Source: Stutzerimonas stutzeri (GTDB lineage: Bacteria > Pseudomonadota > Gammaproteobacteria > Pseudomonadales > Pseudomonadaceae). Taken from it: a stretch of 40,033 nucleotides of DNA. This document shows positions 1 through 7,678 of this stretch, in pieces. The stretch spans positions 1 through 40,033 of the forward strand of contig NZ_JAMOIE010000043.1 of NCBI RefSeq assembly GCF_024448935.1, written 5' to 3'. The notes beneath the pieces are model-generated. The model was not told where the DNA came from. It searched no databases and saw only the letters and a list, made by a program, of their open reading frames with translations. Made by a program: the position numbers and the translations under genes. Numbering within the stretch: position 1 is the first letter of the stretch; each line of letters starts with the position of its first letter.

Positions 1-28
1 CGTTCCCCGCACCCGCGGGGATGAACCC
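1..28 (+). CRISPR. Terminal repeat of a type I-E-like CRISPR array (cut by window edge)
   Basis: The first 28 bases contain GTTCCCCGC, a short linker and GCGGGGATGAACC, the palindromic pattern of the 29-bp type I-E repeat known from E. coli and many pseudomonads. One or more 5' bases are missing at the window edge. The last base is C where the family usually has G, which fits a degenerate distal repeat. In the usual orientation the leader would lie upstream of the window, so this is the trailing end. Only one repeat is visible, so the array itself is inferred. No cas genes are in the window. Confidence 0.75.
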
Positions 29-89
29 GGCAGAAGAGATCACTGGCGGGCTGTTCAAGGAGTGTTCGTAGATCTTGGTGGATTCTTCG
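29..89 (+). other. Array trailer; possible last spacer plus decayed repeat
   Basis: The 32 bases at 29-60 have the exact length of a type I-E spacer. They are followed at 61-89 by a sequence that keeps only short matches to the repeat (GTTC near the start, GTGGAT near the end), roughly 10 of 28 positions, little above chance. It may be a last spacer with a ruined repeat, or simply flanking DNA. Confidence 0.25.
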
Positions 90-117
90 GACAGTAAAAA
101 GCCGGCTTGTGGTCGGC
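81..117 (+). repeat. Left copy of an att-like direct repeat (ppa terminator duplicate)
   Basis: This stretch matches 1357-1394 in the same orientation over about 32 of 39 aligned columns. It includes the shared core CCGGCTTGTGGYCGGC preceded by an A-run and TTCGG. The right copy is the natural terminator of ppa. The left copy lies on the far side of the toxin-antitoxin genes and integrase remnant, as a duplicated attachment site would. Confidence 0.6.
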
Positions 118-125
118 GTTTTTGA
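96..125. terminator. Bidirectional intrinsic terminator
   Basis: AAAAA, GCCG, a nine-base loop, CGGC, G and TTTTT form a short GC stem flanked by A and T runs, so it could end transcription in either direction. It is the left copy of the ppa-type terminator and could stop reading out of the CRISPR array. Confidence 0.6.
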
Positions 126-258
126 TCGTCCAATGTATTGATTTATAAGATTTAATTTTTAGCCGCGTATCTGGCCCCCCCCCGCTTGTCCCTCCATCCC
201 GGTTTTGCGTGACATCGTCTGTCTTCTTGGAGCGTGGACAGATAAGCCGGGCGACTGA
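126..258. other. Non-coding stretch: AT-rich patch and C9 run
   Basis: No gene is recognised here. Bases about 131-160 are clearly AT-rich for this GC-rich chromosome, as often seen near insertion junctions. A run of nine C lies at 175-183. The promoter of the downstream toxin-antitoxin pair is probably in this stretch, but I cannot place it with confidence. Confidence 0.4.
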
Positions 259-283
259 TACCTTATCCAAAGGTAATACCTTT
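259..283 (+). promoter_or_regulatory. Probable RHH operator: three half-sites
   Basis: TACCTT (259-264), AAGGTA (270-275) and TACCTT (277-282) alternate in orientation. The last two form a perfect 15-base inverted repeat, AAAGGTAATACCTTT (269-283). The site ends about 20 bases before the antitoxin start. Ribbon-helix-helix antitoxins commonly bind such short repeated half-sites to repress their own operon. The binding itself is inferred. Confidence 0.55.
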
Positions 284-302
284 AGATAGCGAGGGTTCGG
301 CT

Positions 303-575
303 ATGGCCACTTCCATCAAGATCGATGACGATTTGAAAAGTCGCATTCAGCGCCTGGCTGGTCTGCGTCAACGTTCGTCCCACTGGATTATGCGCGAAGC
401 AATAGCGCAGTACGTCGAGCGTGAGGAGGCCCGTGAGAGCTTCAAGCAGGAAGCCTTGGCGTCGTGGGCAGCGTATCAGGAAACGGGGCGGCATCTGACA
501 GGCCAGGAGACTCGCGCCTGGCTTAATACCTGGGGCACCGAGGCTGAGGCGGAGCTTCCCAAGTGCCACGATTGA
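303..575 (+). CDS. CopG/RHH-family antitoxin of a type II TA module
   Basis: This 90-residue protein begins MATSIKIDDDLKSRIQRLA, a beta strand followed by helices typical of ribbon-helix-helix DNA-binding antitoxins. The sequence continues with a second helix (RSSHWIMREAIAQYVERE). The C-terminal part (about 45-90) is charged and probably wraps the toxin. It overlaps the downstream toxin gene by 13 bp, the usual antitoxin-first arrangement, and inverted half-sites lie just upstream for autoregulation. By family it should neutralise the toxin and repress the operon. It sits inside a likely integrated scar, so the module was probably acquired by transfer. The exact subfamily is uncertain. Confidence 0.85.
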   Translation: MATSIKIDDDLKSRIQRLAGLRQRSSHWIMREAIAQYVEREEARESFKQEALASWAAYQETGRHLTGQETRAWLNTWGTEAEAELPKCHD

Positions 576-856
576 TTATCACTGAAGGTGCTGCGCAAGG
601 GTTGGAGCGCTGTCGTCAGTTTCTTGTCGAAAAAGGTCCACAGATAGCACAGCGAGCGGCCCAAGCGATTGAACGACAATTTGCTCGCTTGGAAGGCGGC
701 CCGGAAGCAGGTCGCCCATTTCCAGAGCTACCGGAGTTGCGTGAGCTGATCATCGAGTTCGGTGATTCGGGCTATGTGGCGCTCTATCGGCATGAGCGGG
801 CGGATGATGCTGTCTATGTATTGGCTTTTCGGCATCAGAAAGAAGTAGGTTACTGA
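563..856 (+). CDS. RelE/ParE-family toxin
   Basis: This 97-residue protein starts at GTG (563), with a GGAG ribosome site at about 551-554, and overlaps the antitoxin end. The sequence fits the RelE/ParE fold. Two N-terminal helices (AAQGLERCRQFL and AQRAAQAIERQFARLE) are followed by strands with GRPFPELPELRELIIEFGDSGYVALYR, and the protein ends in VYVLAFRHQKEVGY. The C-terminal AFRHQKE segment is characteristic. RelE members cut mRNA at the ribosome and ParE members poison gyrase; which applies cannot be read from the sequence. The frame looks intact. Together with the upstream RHH gene it forms a complete TA operon. Confidence 0.85.
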   Translation: MPRLIITEGAAQGLERCRQFLVEKGPQIAQRAAQAIERQFARLEGGPEAGRPFPELPELRELIIEFGDSGYVALYRHERADDAVYVLAFRHQKEVGY

Positions 857-939
857 GCTCAAGTCCTTGTGATAGCGACCGCGGGATTCTGGGCGTTCGG
901 GTTGGCTTGGTTCCAGCGCTTATTAACCTGCCCCACCTG

Positions 940-1280
940 ACGGGAACATTGAGAATTCGACCTCCGTCTGTGGCCGCCCAGTTAATTACCTCGTCAGCCA
1001 GTGGGATTATTAATGCGACACGCATTTTCATGCGTTCGTCTGGAAGAGACCATGTGCGAGCTTCAATATCAAACTCATCCCAGCGAGCAAACCTCACCAT
1101 GTGTGAGCGTGCGCTGGTCATGATCAGCAGCTGTGCCGCAAGCGATGGCGGTGGCGAGTCTGCATTTAGCCGATGCATCAGCGCCGGAACGTTTTGCCAG
1201 GGTATTGCAGCGAAGTGCTCGCGTTTCCTCGCTTTTTTCTTTTCCGCTCGCTGAGTAAGTTGTCCAGGTGTCCACGCCAC
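940..1280 (-). pseudogene. Tyrosine integrase remnant (P4-type), truncated at both ends
   Basis: The minus strand reads KKARKREHFAAIPWQNVPAL, then LLIMTSARSHMVRFARWDEF and TWSLPDERMK. These match the middle of P4-type phage and island integrases: the region before and around the first catalytic arginine (here in TSARSHMVR) and the following WxLPxxRMK strand. The N-terminal arm-binding domain and the C-terminal HxxR and tyrosine motifs are absent. Downstream of about 960 the frame no longer resembles an integrase. The usual AGxRxGE is degraded to SARSHMV. It is a decayed remnant and cannot act as a recombinase. Boundaries are approximate. Confidence 0.75.
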
Positions 1281-1356
1281 CGCGCTGGGTTTTCTCCTTT
1301 ACGAAGTCCGCGAGCTTATTTATCTAAGCTACCAGCTTGGGTTTCGGACTTGCTGG

Positions 1357-1394
1357 GATTATTTCGGGCATAAAAAAACCGGCTTGTGGCCGGC
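1357..1394 (+). repeat. Right copy of the att-like direct repeat
   Basis: This is the partner of 81-117 and contains the ppa terminator. The interval between the copies, about 1.3 kb, holds the toxin-antitoxin pair and the integrase remnant. The pairing suggests insertion at the 3' flank of ppa with duplication of the target. Confidence 0.6.
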
Positions 1395-1400
1395 TTTCCT
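1372..1400 (-). terminator. Intrinsic terminator of ppa
   Basis: On the minus strand, CCGGC, loop CACAA, GCCGG and a run of seven T lie 14-40 bases after the ppa stop. This is a standard Rho-independent terminator. Confidence 0.8.
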
Positions 1401-1413
1401 TCAGTGCTTCGGC

Positions 1414-1941
1414 TTACTTCTGATAAGCCTCGGCAGCTTTGGTGATCTCGGCGCGGGCGGCTTCGGCGTTGCCCCAGCCTTCGACCTTGACCCACTTGCC
1501 CTTCTCCAGATCCTTGTAGTTCTCGAAGAAGTGCTTGATCTGCTCGAGCAGCAGCGGCGGCAGGTCGGTGTATTCCTTCACGTCCACATACAGCTGGCTC
1601 AGCTTGTCGTGCGGGACGGCGATCAGCTTGGCGTCACCGCCGGCTTCATCGGTCATGTGCAGCACGCCCACCGGACGGCAGCGGATGACCGAGCCGGGCG
1701 CGACCGGGTAGGGGGTCACGACCAGCACATCGAGCGGGTCGCCGTCATCGGCCAGGGTATGCGGGATGAAGCCGTAGTTGGCCGGGTAGAACATCGGCGT
1801 GGCCATGAAGCGATCGACGAACAGGCAGTCGGTGTCGTGATCGATTTCGTATTTGATTGGCGCGTGGTTGGCCGGGATTTCGATGGCGACGTAGATGTCG
1901 TTTGGCAGGTCTTTGCCGGCCGGGACTTTGTTGTAGCTCAT
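1414..1941 (-). CDS. ppa: Inorganic pyrophosphatase
   Basis: This is a complete 175-residue family I soluble pyrophosphatase that hydrolyses PPi to two phosphates in the cytoplasm and so drives nucleic acid and aminoacyl-tRNA synthesis forward. The signature DGDPLDV is at residues 66-72, where the aspartates bind the catalytic metals. Further family blocks are visible: [16 protein letters not shown] before it, and [19 protein letters not shown] after it. Length is the normal bacterial size. It is transcribed as a single gene with its own terminator. Its 3' flank seems to have served as the insertion site for the neighbouring accessory segment. Confidence 0.97.
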   Translation of the reverse strand: MSYNKVPAGKDLPNDIYVAIEIPANHAPIKYEIDHDTDCLFVDRFMATPMFYPANYGFIPHTLADDGDPLDVLVVTPYPVAPGSVIRCRPVGVLHMTDEAGGDAKLIAVPHDKLSQLYVDVKEYTDLPPLLLEQIKHFFENYKDLEKGKWVKVEGWGNAEAARAEITKAAEAYQK

Positions 1942-1994
1942 GAACAGTGCTCCGTGGTCGGCCGAGGCGGCCTGGGGCGAAAAAAGTGGGCGCG

Positions 1995-2000
1995 ATTATA
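1995..2000 (-). promoter_or_regulatory. Candidate -10 element of ppa
   Basis: A perfect TATAAT on the minus strand lies about 54 bases upstream of the ppa start. The matching -35 position is poor (GGCAAA), so only the -10 is supported. Confidence 0.4.
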
Positions 2001-2112
2001 GGCCCAGTTCCGGGCGTTTTGCCATGCCGGCGGTGGCGAAGCTCCTGGTCCGGCAATGCGCGCATTCGACGGGCACAAATCAATGAGGTTCCGCGTAGTG
2101 CGGATGGCTGCC

Positions 2113-2892
2113 TTACAGCTGCTGCAGGCGCATCAGCGGGTCCTGTCGATAGAAGGCCGCCAGCTGTCTGTAGACACCAGGATAGGCCTCGTGCAGCACG
2201 TCCGGTGCGCTGAAAAAATACTCGCTGGTGACGGCGAAGAACTCGGCGGGGTTTTCCGCGGCGTACGGATCGATTGCCGTGTGGGCATGAGGATCGGCGT
2301 CCAGCGTGGTGTTGAGCGAATCGTAGGCGTTTTGCATTGCCTGGGCCCAATCCTCGATACGCATGTTGCGGTGCAGCGGGGGCAGGCCATTGGCGTCGCC
2401 ATTGAGCATGTCGAGCTTGTGCGCGAGCTCGTGGATCACCAGGTTGTAGCCTTCCCAGGCGCCGCTCTGCTGGACCCCCGGCATGGCCAGAATCACCGGC
2501 CCCTGCAACCAGGCTTCGCCGCTGTGCTGGCCATCCCACTCGTGCATCACGCCAGCGGAATCGCGGTGCTTCTGCGGGCTATGGAAATCATCGGGGTAGA
2601 TGACGATTTCATGGAAGCCCTGATACCAGTCCAGATCAGCCAGGTGCAGCAAGGGCAGCTCTGCCTGTGCGGCGAGGCGCAGGCGACTGGTAAGGTCTAG
2701 CTCGACTCCGGGCAGCGCGGTCAGGCGCTTGGCGTGCAGAAACAGCAGGCTGCGCTCGCGCAAGCGCTCGGTCTCCTCGACGCTTAAACCCTCGAGAATC
2801 GGCAGGCTGTCGAGCACGCTTTGCCAGAGCGCCGGTTCGATGGCGAGACGGGCGAGGATGCGCTTGCGGCGCCAGTTGCGGAAAGACCACAT
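2113..2892 (-). CDS. mtfA: MtfA-like zinc peptidase (DUF980 / M90 family)
   Basis: This 259-residue protein starts MWSFRNWRRKR, the usual start of the pseudomonad family. I chose this ATG over the longer upstream frame because homologues begin here. The HELAH zinc motif is at residues 154-158, and a further glutamate at 217 (NPAEFFA) is a likely third ligand. The E. coli homologue MtfA (YeeI) is an aminopeptidase-like protein that binds and inactivates the glucose repressor Mlc. Pseudomonads generally lack the PTS glucose system regulated by Mlc, so the target here is unknown. It lies between ppa and the ethanolamine genes in the same orientation, with 170 bp on each side, so it is probably its own transcription unit. 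Confidence 0.88.
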   Translation of the reverse strand: MWSFRNWRRKRILARLAIEPALWQSVLDSLPILEGLSVEETERLRERSLLFLHAKRLTALPGVELDLTSRLRLAAQAELPLLHLADLDWYQGFHEIVIYPDDFHSPQKHRDSAGVMHEWDGQHSGEAWLQGPVILAMPGVQQSGAWEGYNLVIHELAHKLDMLNGDANGLPPLHRNMRIEDWAQAMQNAYDSLNTTLDADPHAHTAIDPYAAENPAEFFAVTSEYFFSAPDVLHEAYPGVYRQLAAFYRQDPLMRLQQL

Positions 2893-3023
2893 GGATGGGG
2901 TTCCAACCGGGAGAGGCGCCCACCTTAGGCGGCGCATTGGTTGTCGGCAAGCGGTGGCGATCCGATGATCACACGGCCCGGCGCCCGGCGCGCTTCCACT
3001 TGCAGGCGAGGCGGATTGCGTCG

Positions 3024-3050
3024 GGATCGCCGGCAAGCTGGCTCCTGCTG
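3024..3050. repeat. Pseudomonad REP-like element
   Basis: The segment GGATCGCCGGCAAGCTGGCT followed by CCTGC matches the common Pseudomonas REP pattern (cGCnGGCAAGCnnGCTCCTnC), with the small GCCGGC/GCTGGC imperfect palindrome. It lies between eutC and mtfA. It is a single copy. Confidence 0.5.
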
Positions 3051-3063
3051 AAAGCGTAGAGAT

Positions 3064-3870
3064 TCAGCCCAGCAGGAAGTTGCTGGCCTTTGGTGGGTCG
3101 CTGTCGAGGCTGAGCAGCTCCGCTTCGTCTTTGAGCATCACGCCCGAGAGCTGGCGGCGGCAGGCTTCGCGCATCAGATGGATCAGCCGGTGCGCGGCAA
3201 GGTTATAGCTCAGCCCCTCCAGGCGGATGTTGGAGATGCAGTTGCGATCGGCATCGGTGCGGCCGACCTTCGGGTCGTAGGTGAAGTACAGGCCGAGGCT
3301 GTCCGGGGAGCTCAAGCCTGGGCGTTCGCCCACTAGCATCACCACCATCTTCGCCTTGAGCCGCTCGCCCACTTCATCGCCCAGCGCGACACGGCCCTGT
3401 TGCACCAGGCTGATGGGGGCGCGGCTCCAGCCATCCTTTTCGATCTGTTCTTCGATGCGCTGAAGCAGGGGCAGGGCGTGGCGCTGGATGGCGAGCGCTG
3501 ACAGGCCATCGGCGATGACGATCGCCAGGTCGTAGCCTTCGCCATGCGTGGTGGCGTGCTCGACCAACTGCTCGGCCGAGGCCTCGTCCAGCCGTCGTCC
3601 CAGGTCCGGGCGCTGTAGATAGATGTAGCGGTCGGCTGCTGCGGAGCGCAGTTGCAGGGTGCTGAACCCCTTTTCTTCAAGCTGACGAGCCAGTTCTTCG
3701 GTGTCGAGGGACAGATGCACGGCGTCGCGCGCCTGGGCATGGGCGAACTGGAAATCCAGCTGGGCATCGGTGGGCAGGCTGGTGCCCGCACGACCCAAGG
3801 CGATGCGCGCCGGGGTGAGCTGGCGCAGGCGCTGCCAGGGATTTTCGACGATGGGGGAGCGGTCGGGCAT
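3064..3870 (-). CDS. eutC: Ethanolamine ammonia-lyase, small subunit
   Basis: This is the 268-residue light chain of the adenosylcobalamin-dependent ethanolamine ammonia-lyase, which with EutB converts ethanolamine to acetaldehyde and ammonia. Recognisable family blocks are [16 protein letters not shown] near residue 20, the central [33 protein letters not shown] and [14 protein letters not shown]. The length is typical of the proteobacterial form, which lacks the long N-terminal extension of the enteric protein. GAGGTAG precedes the ATG. The gene normally follows eutB directly. Here a 374-bp gap with a transposase remnant and hairpins separates the two, yet both frames are intact. Confidence 0.95.
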   Translation of the reverse strand: MPDRSPIVENPWQRLRQLTPARIALGRAGTSLPTDAQLDFQFAHAQARDAVHLSLDTEELARQLEEKGFSTLQLRSAAADRYIYLQRPDLGRRLDEASAEQLVEHATTHGEGYDLAIVIADGLSALAIQRHALPLLQRIEEQIEKDGWSRAPISLVQQGRVALGDEVGERLKAKMVVMLVGERPGLSSPDSLGLYFTYDPKVGRTDADRNCISNIRLEGLSYNLAAHRLIHLMREACRRQLSGVMLKDEAELLSLDSDPPKASNFLLG

Positions 3871-3945
3871 GGCTACCTCGGATTCAACAGGAAAGATCGG
3901 TGGTCGCCCTGCGGATGTGGGTCTGCGTAGATACTGTTATTTCGC

Positions 3946-5639
<1,694 letters not shown>

Positions 5640-5792
5640 GCTCGTCTCCCATTGGCAGGTTGTGCACATCACCTGCGTTGGCGTTACTGCGTCGAAAGCA
5701 GCCTCATTTGCGAGCCCAGTCGACATGCTCATTTCCAACATAAGCTCGTACGCGAACCCGGTCCGCTTCAGTTCGCCCATGATGTGCACGGT

Positions 5793-5818
5793 TCGGTGGG
5801 CTAAAGCCCACCCTACTA
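5793..5818. repeat. GGTGGGCT hairpin (REP-like) between eat and eutB
   Basis: GGTGGGCTAAAGCCCACC (5795-5812) is a perfect eight-base stem with an AA loop, followed by CTAC. The same family occurs twice between mpl and ubiX. It begins within 10 bases of the eat stop and could act as an RNA stem-loop controlling eat versus eutB levels. Confidence 0.75.
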
Positions 5819-5820
5819 AA

Positions 5821-7269
5821 CTACTTCAACGTCGCCTCGGCATTCTCGATTGCGGCGAATTCTTCTTCCGGCGTGCCGGCCACCAGGTGGTGCCGGCTGT
5901 AGATCGCGAAGTAGGCAATGAAGACGCCGTAGATCACCACCGCCGCGATGACAACGCGCGGGTCGACGAGGAAGCCTGCCACCACGGCAAGGCAGGCCAG
6001 CACCAGCGCGACGCCGGAGGTCAGCACGCCGCCGGGCGTCCTGTACGGGCGATGCAGGTCCGGGCGGCGCATGCGCAGGACGATATGCGAGGCCATCATC
6101 AGCACGTAGGAGATAGTTGCGCCAAATACCGCGACGAGAATCAGCAGATCGCCCTGGCCGGTCAGCGAGAGCAGGAAGCCGATCACGCCCGGGATCACCA
6201 GCGCCATCACCGGCGCCTTGTTCTTGTTGGTCAGCGACAGCTTGCGTGGCAGGTAGCCGGCCCGCGACAGCGCGAAGATCTGCCGCGAGTAGGCGTAGAT
6301 GATCGAGAAGAAGCTGGCGATGAGACCGGCCAGGCCGACCAGATTGACGAATCCGCTCATCCAGGTCGAGGAACCATAGGCGGTGGTCAGCGCTTCCACC
6401 AGCGGGTTGCCGGATTCCACCAGCGTGCTGGAACCGGCGCCACCGGGGCCGACCAGCAGAATCAGCCCGGCGAAGGCGACCAGAATCAACATGGCGCCGA
6501 TCAGCCCGCGCGGCATGTCGCGCTGCGGGTCCTTGGTTTCCTCGGCGGCCAGCGGTACGCCTTCGACCGCAAGGAAGAACCAGATCGCGTACGGGATCGC
6601 CGCCCAGATGCCCACGTAGCCATAGGGCAGAAAGTTGCTGGCGCCGGCCGCGGTGGTCGGCGCGATATCCAGCAGTTTGTCCACCGAGAAGTGCGGCACC
6701 ATCGCGACGATGAACACGCCCAGCGCCAGCGCGGCGATTGCCGTGATGACGAACATCAGCTTCAGCGCCTCGCCGACGCCGAAGATATGGATGCCGATGA
6801 AGATGATGTAGAAGGCCAGGTAGATGACCCAACCGCCGATGCCGAACAGCGATTCGCAATAGGCGCCGATGAACACGGCGATGGCCGCGGGGGCGATGGC
6901 GTATTCGATGAGGATTGCCGTACCGGTGAGAAAACCACCGAGCGGGCCGAAGGCGCTGCGGGCGAAACCATAGCCGCCGCCTGCTGTGGGAATCATCGAA
7001 GAGAGTTCGGCGAGGGAGAAGCACATGCACAGGTACATGCTCGCCATCAGCAGCGTGGCGATGAACAACCCGCCCCAGCCGCCCTGGGCCAGGCCGAAGT
7101 TCCAGCCGGCATAGTCGCCGGAAATCACGTAGGCAACGCCCAGGCCCACCAGCAGCACCCAGCCGGCGGCGCCTTTCTTCAGTTCGCGTTCCTGGAAATA
7201 GGTGCTGCCAACTGCTTCGAAATCGATGGCGTGTGTCGGGGGTGTCGCACTGCTGTGTTCGAGAGCCAT
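5821..7269 (-). CDS. eat: Ethanolamine permease
   Basis: This 482-residue APC-superfamily transporter has about twelve hydrophobic segments, starting near residue 35 (AAGWVLLVGLGVAYVISGDY). Family marks include the GDYAGWNFGLAQGGWGG stretch characteristic of the ethanolamine permease group, GGGYGFARSAFGP in the third segment region, and EGVPLAAEETKDPQRDMPRG in the central loop. It should import ethanolamine across the inner membrane for EutBC. It is transcribed from the minus strand upstream of eutB. A 239-bp MITE-like element begins 38 bp before its start codon, and beyond that lies a near-consensus sigma-54 promoter. Confidence 0.94.
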   Translation of the reverse strand: MALEHSSATPPTHAIDFEAVGSTYFQERELKKGAAGWVLLVGLGVAYVISGDYAGWNFGLAQGGWGGLFIATLLMASMYLCMCFSLAELSSMIPTAGGGYGFARSAFGPLGGFLTGTAILIEYAIAPAAIAVFIGAYCESLFGIGGWVIYLAFYIIFIGIHIFGVGEALKLMFVITAIAALALGVFIVAMVPHFSVDKLLDIAPTTAAGASNFLPYGYVGIWAAIPYAIWFFLAVEGVPLAAEETKDPQRDMPRGLIGAMLILVAFAGLILLVGPGGAGSSTLVESGNPLVEALTTAYGSSTWMSGFVNLVGLAGLIASFFSIIYAYSRQIFALSRAGYLPRKLSLTNKNKAPVMALVIPGVIGFLLSLTGQGDLLILVAVFGATISYVLMMASHIVLRMRRPDLHRPYRTPGGVLTSGVALVLACLAVVAGFLVDPRVVIAAVVIYGVFIAYFAIYSRHHLVAGTPEEEFAAIENAEATLK

Positions 7270-7307
7270 GGGAATCGTCCTCTGATGGGTTCGGGTACGG
7301 CAGGATT

Positions 7308-7546
7308 TAGGGTCTGTTGACGTGTCGCAGCGCGCCGCGTTGCTGCTTCAAATGGCGCCAGGCCGGGCGGCTTCCCGCAAAGCCCTGGCGCGCCATTTGA
7401 AGCGCAACCCGGGGGGACGGGATCCGTTTAGCGCAGCACTGCGTTACTCGTCGCTCATTTGGAATAACCAAACTTCTCTCCTCGTGCCTTGTTCTGCACT
7501 AAAATGGCTCTCCGTCGCGGCCGCGGCGAAACGCCAACAAACCCTA
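7308..7546. mobile_element. 239-bp MITE-like element with 16-bp terminal inverted repeats
   Basis: The left end TAGGGTCTGTTGACGT (7308-7323) and the right end, read on the other strand TAGGGTTTGTTGGCGT, match at 14 of 16 positions. Inside is a long stem: CTTCAAATGGCGCCAGG (7346-7362) pairs with 7384-7402, with a two-base bulge. There is no meaningful protein. Size, inverted ends, inner palindrome and lack of coding are those of a non-autonomous element. From memory, sequences beginning GGGTCTGTTGACG recur between genes in pseudomonads. No clear target duplication is visible. Confidence 0.7.
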
Positions 7547-7547
7547 G

Positions 7548-7563
7548 AGCAAGCGCTGTGCCT
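7548..7563 (-). promoter_or_regulatory. Sigma-54 (RpoN) promoter facing eat
   Basis: On the minus strand AGGCACAGCGCTTGCT matches the consensus TGGCAC-N5-TTGCW at all but the first base, with the required ten bases between the GG and GC pairs. It points at eat. The expected start about 12 bases downstream of the GC would fall inside the MITE terminal repeat, whose edge is two bases away. In P. aeruginosa, from memory, ethanolamine use depends on RpoN and the enhancer-binding regulator EutR. Confidence 0.7.
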
Positions 7564-7579
7564 TTTTGCGAAAGCTCGC

Positions 7580-7613
7580 TGATTGCGGCATGCGACAGGC
7601 AGTGATTGTGGCA
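7580..7613 (-). promoter_or_regulatory. Two direct repeats upstream of the sigma-54 promoter
   Basis: TGATTGCGGCA (7580-7590) and TGATTGTGGCA (7603-7613) agree at 10 of 11 positions and start 23 bases apart, about two helix turns. They lie directly upstream of the -24 element as seen from eat. They are candidate sites for the activator of a sigma-54 promoter, though closer to the promoter than most enhancers. Confidence 0.4.
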
Positions 7614-7678
7614 CCGGCGCACCAGCCCGACGCCTTGCGGCGCGGGCGGGCACCCTTTCGGCGCGCATGGTTACCCGG

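Noticed and set aside
61..89. A confident second CRISPR repeat
   Set aside because: Only about 10 of 28 positions agree with the first repeat, little better than chance. It is reported only as a possible decayed repeat.
175..183. C9 run as a phase-variation switch
   Set aside because: It is not inside a coding frame or between recognisable promoter elements, so there is no support for switching.
907..1254. Plus-strand open frame opposite the integrase remnant
   Set aside because: The minus strand shows integrase motifs in order. The plus frame shows none.
2893..3063. A small gene between mtfA and eutC
   Set aside because: The stretch holds only a REP-like element, and short frames there have no start context or resemblance.
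5640..5789. A 50-residue N-terminal extension of EutB
   Set aside because: The frame is open, but the added residues do not look like the family, and the ATG at 5639 has a good ribosome site and the expected start.
7322..7582. An 86-residue open frame inside the MITE-like element
   Set aside because: It has low-complexity composition and no motif, and it spans the inner palindrome of the element. It is a chance frame in repetitive DNA.
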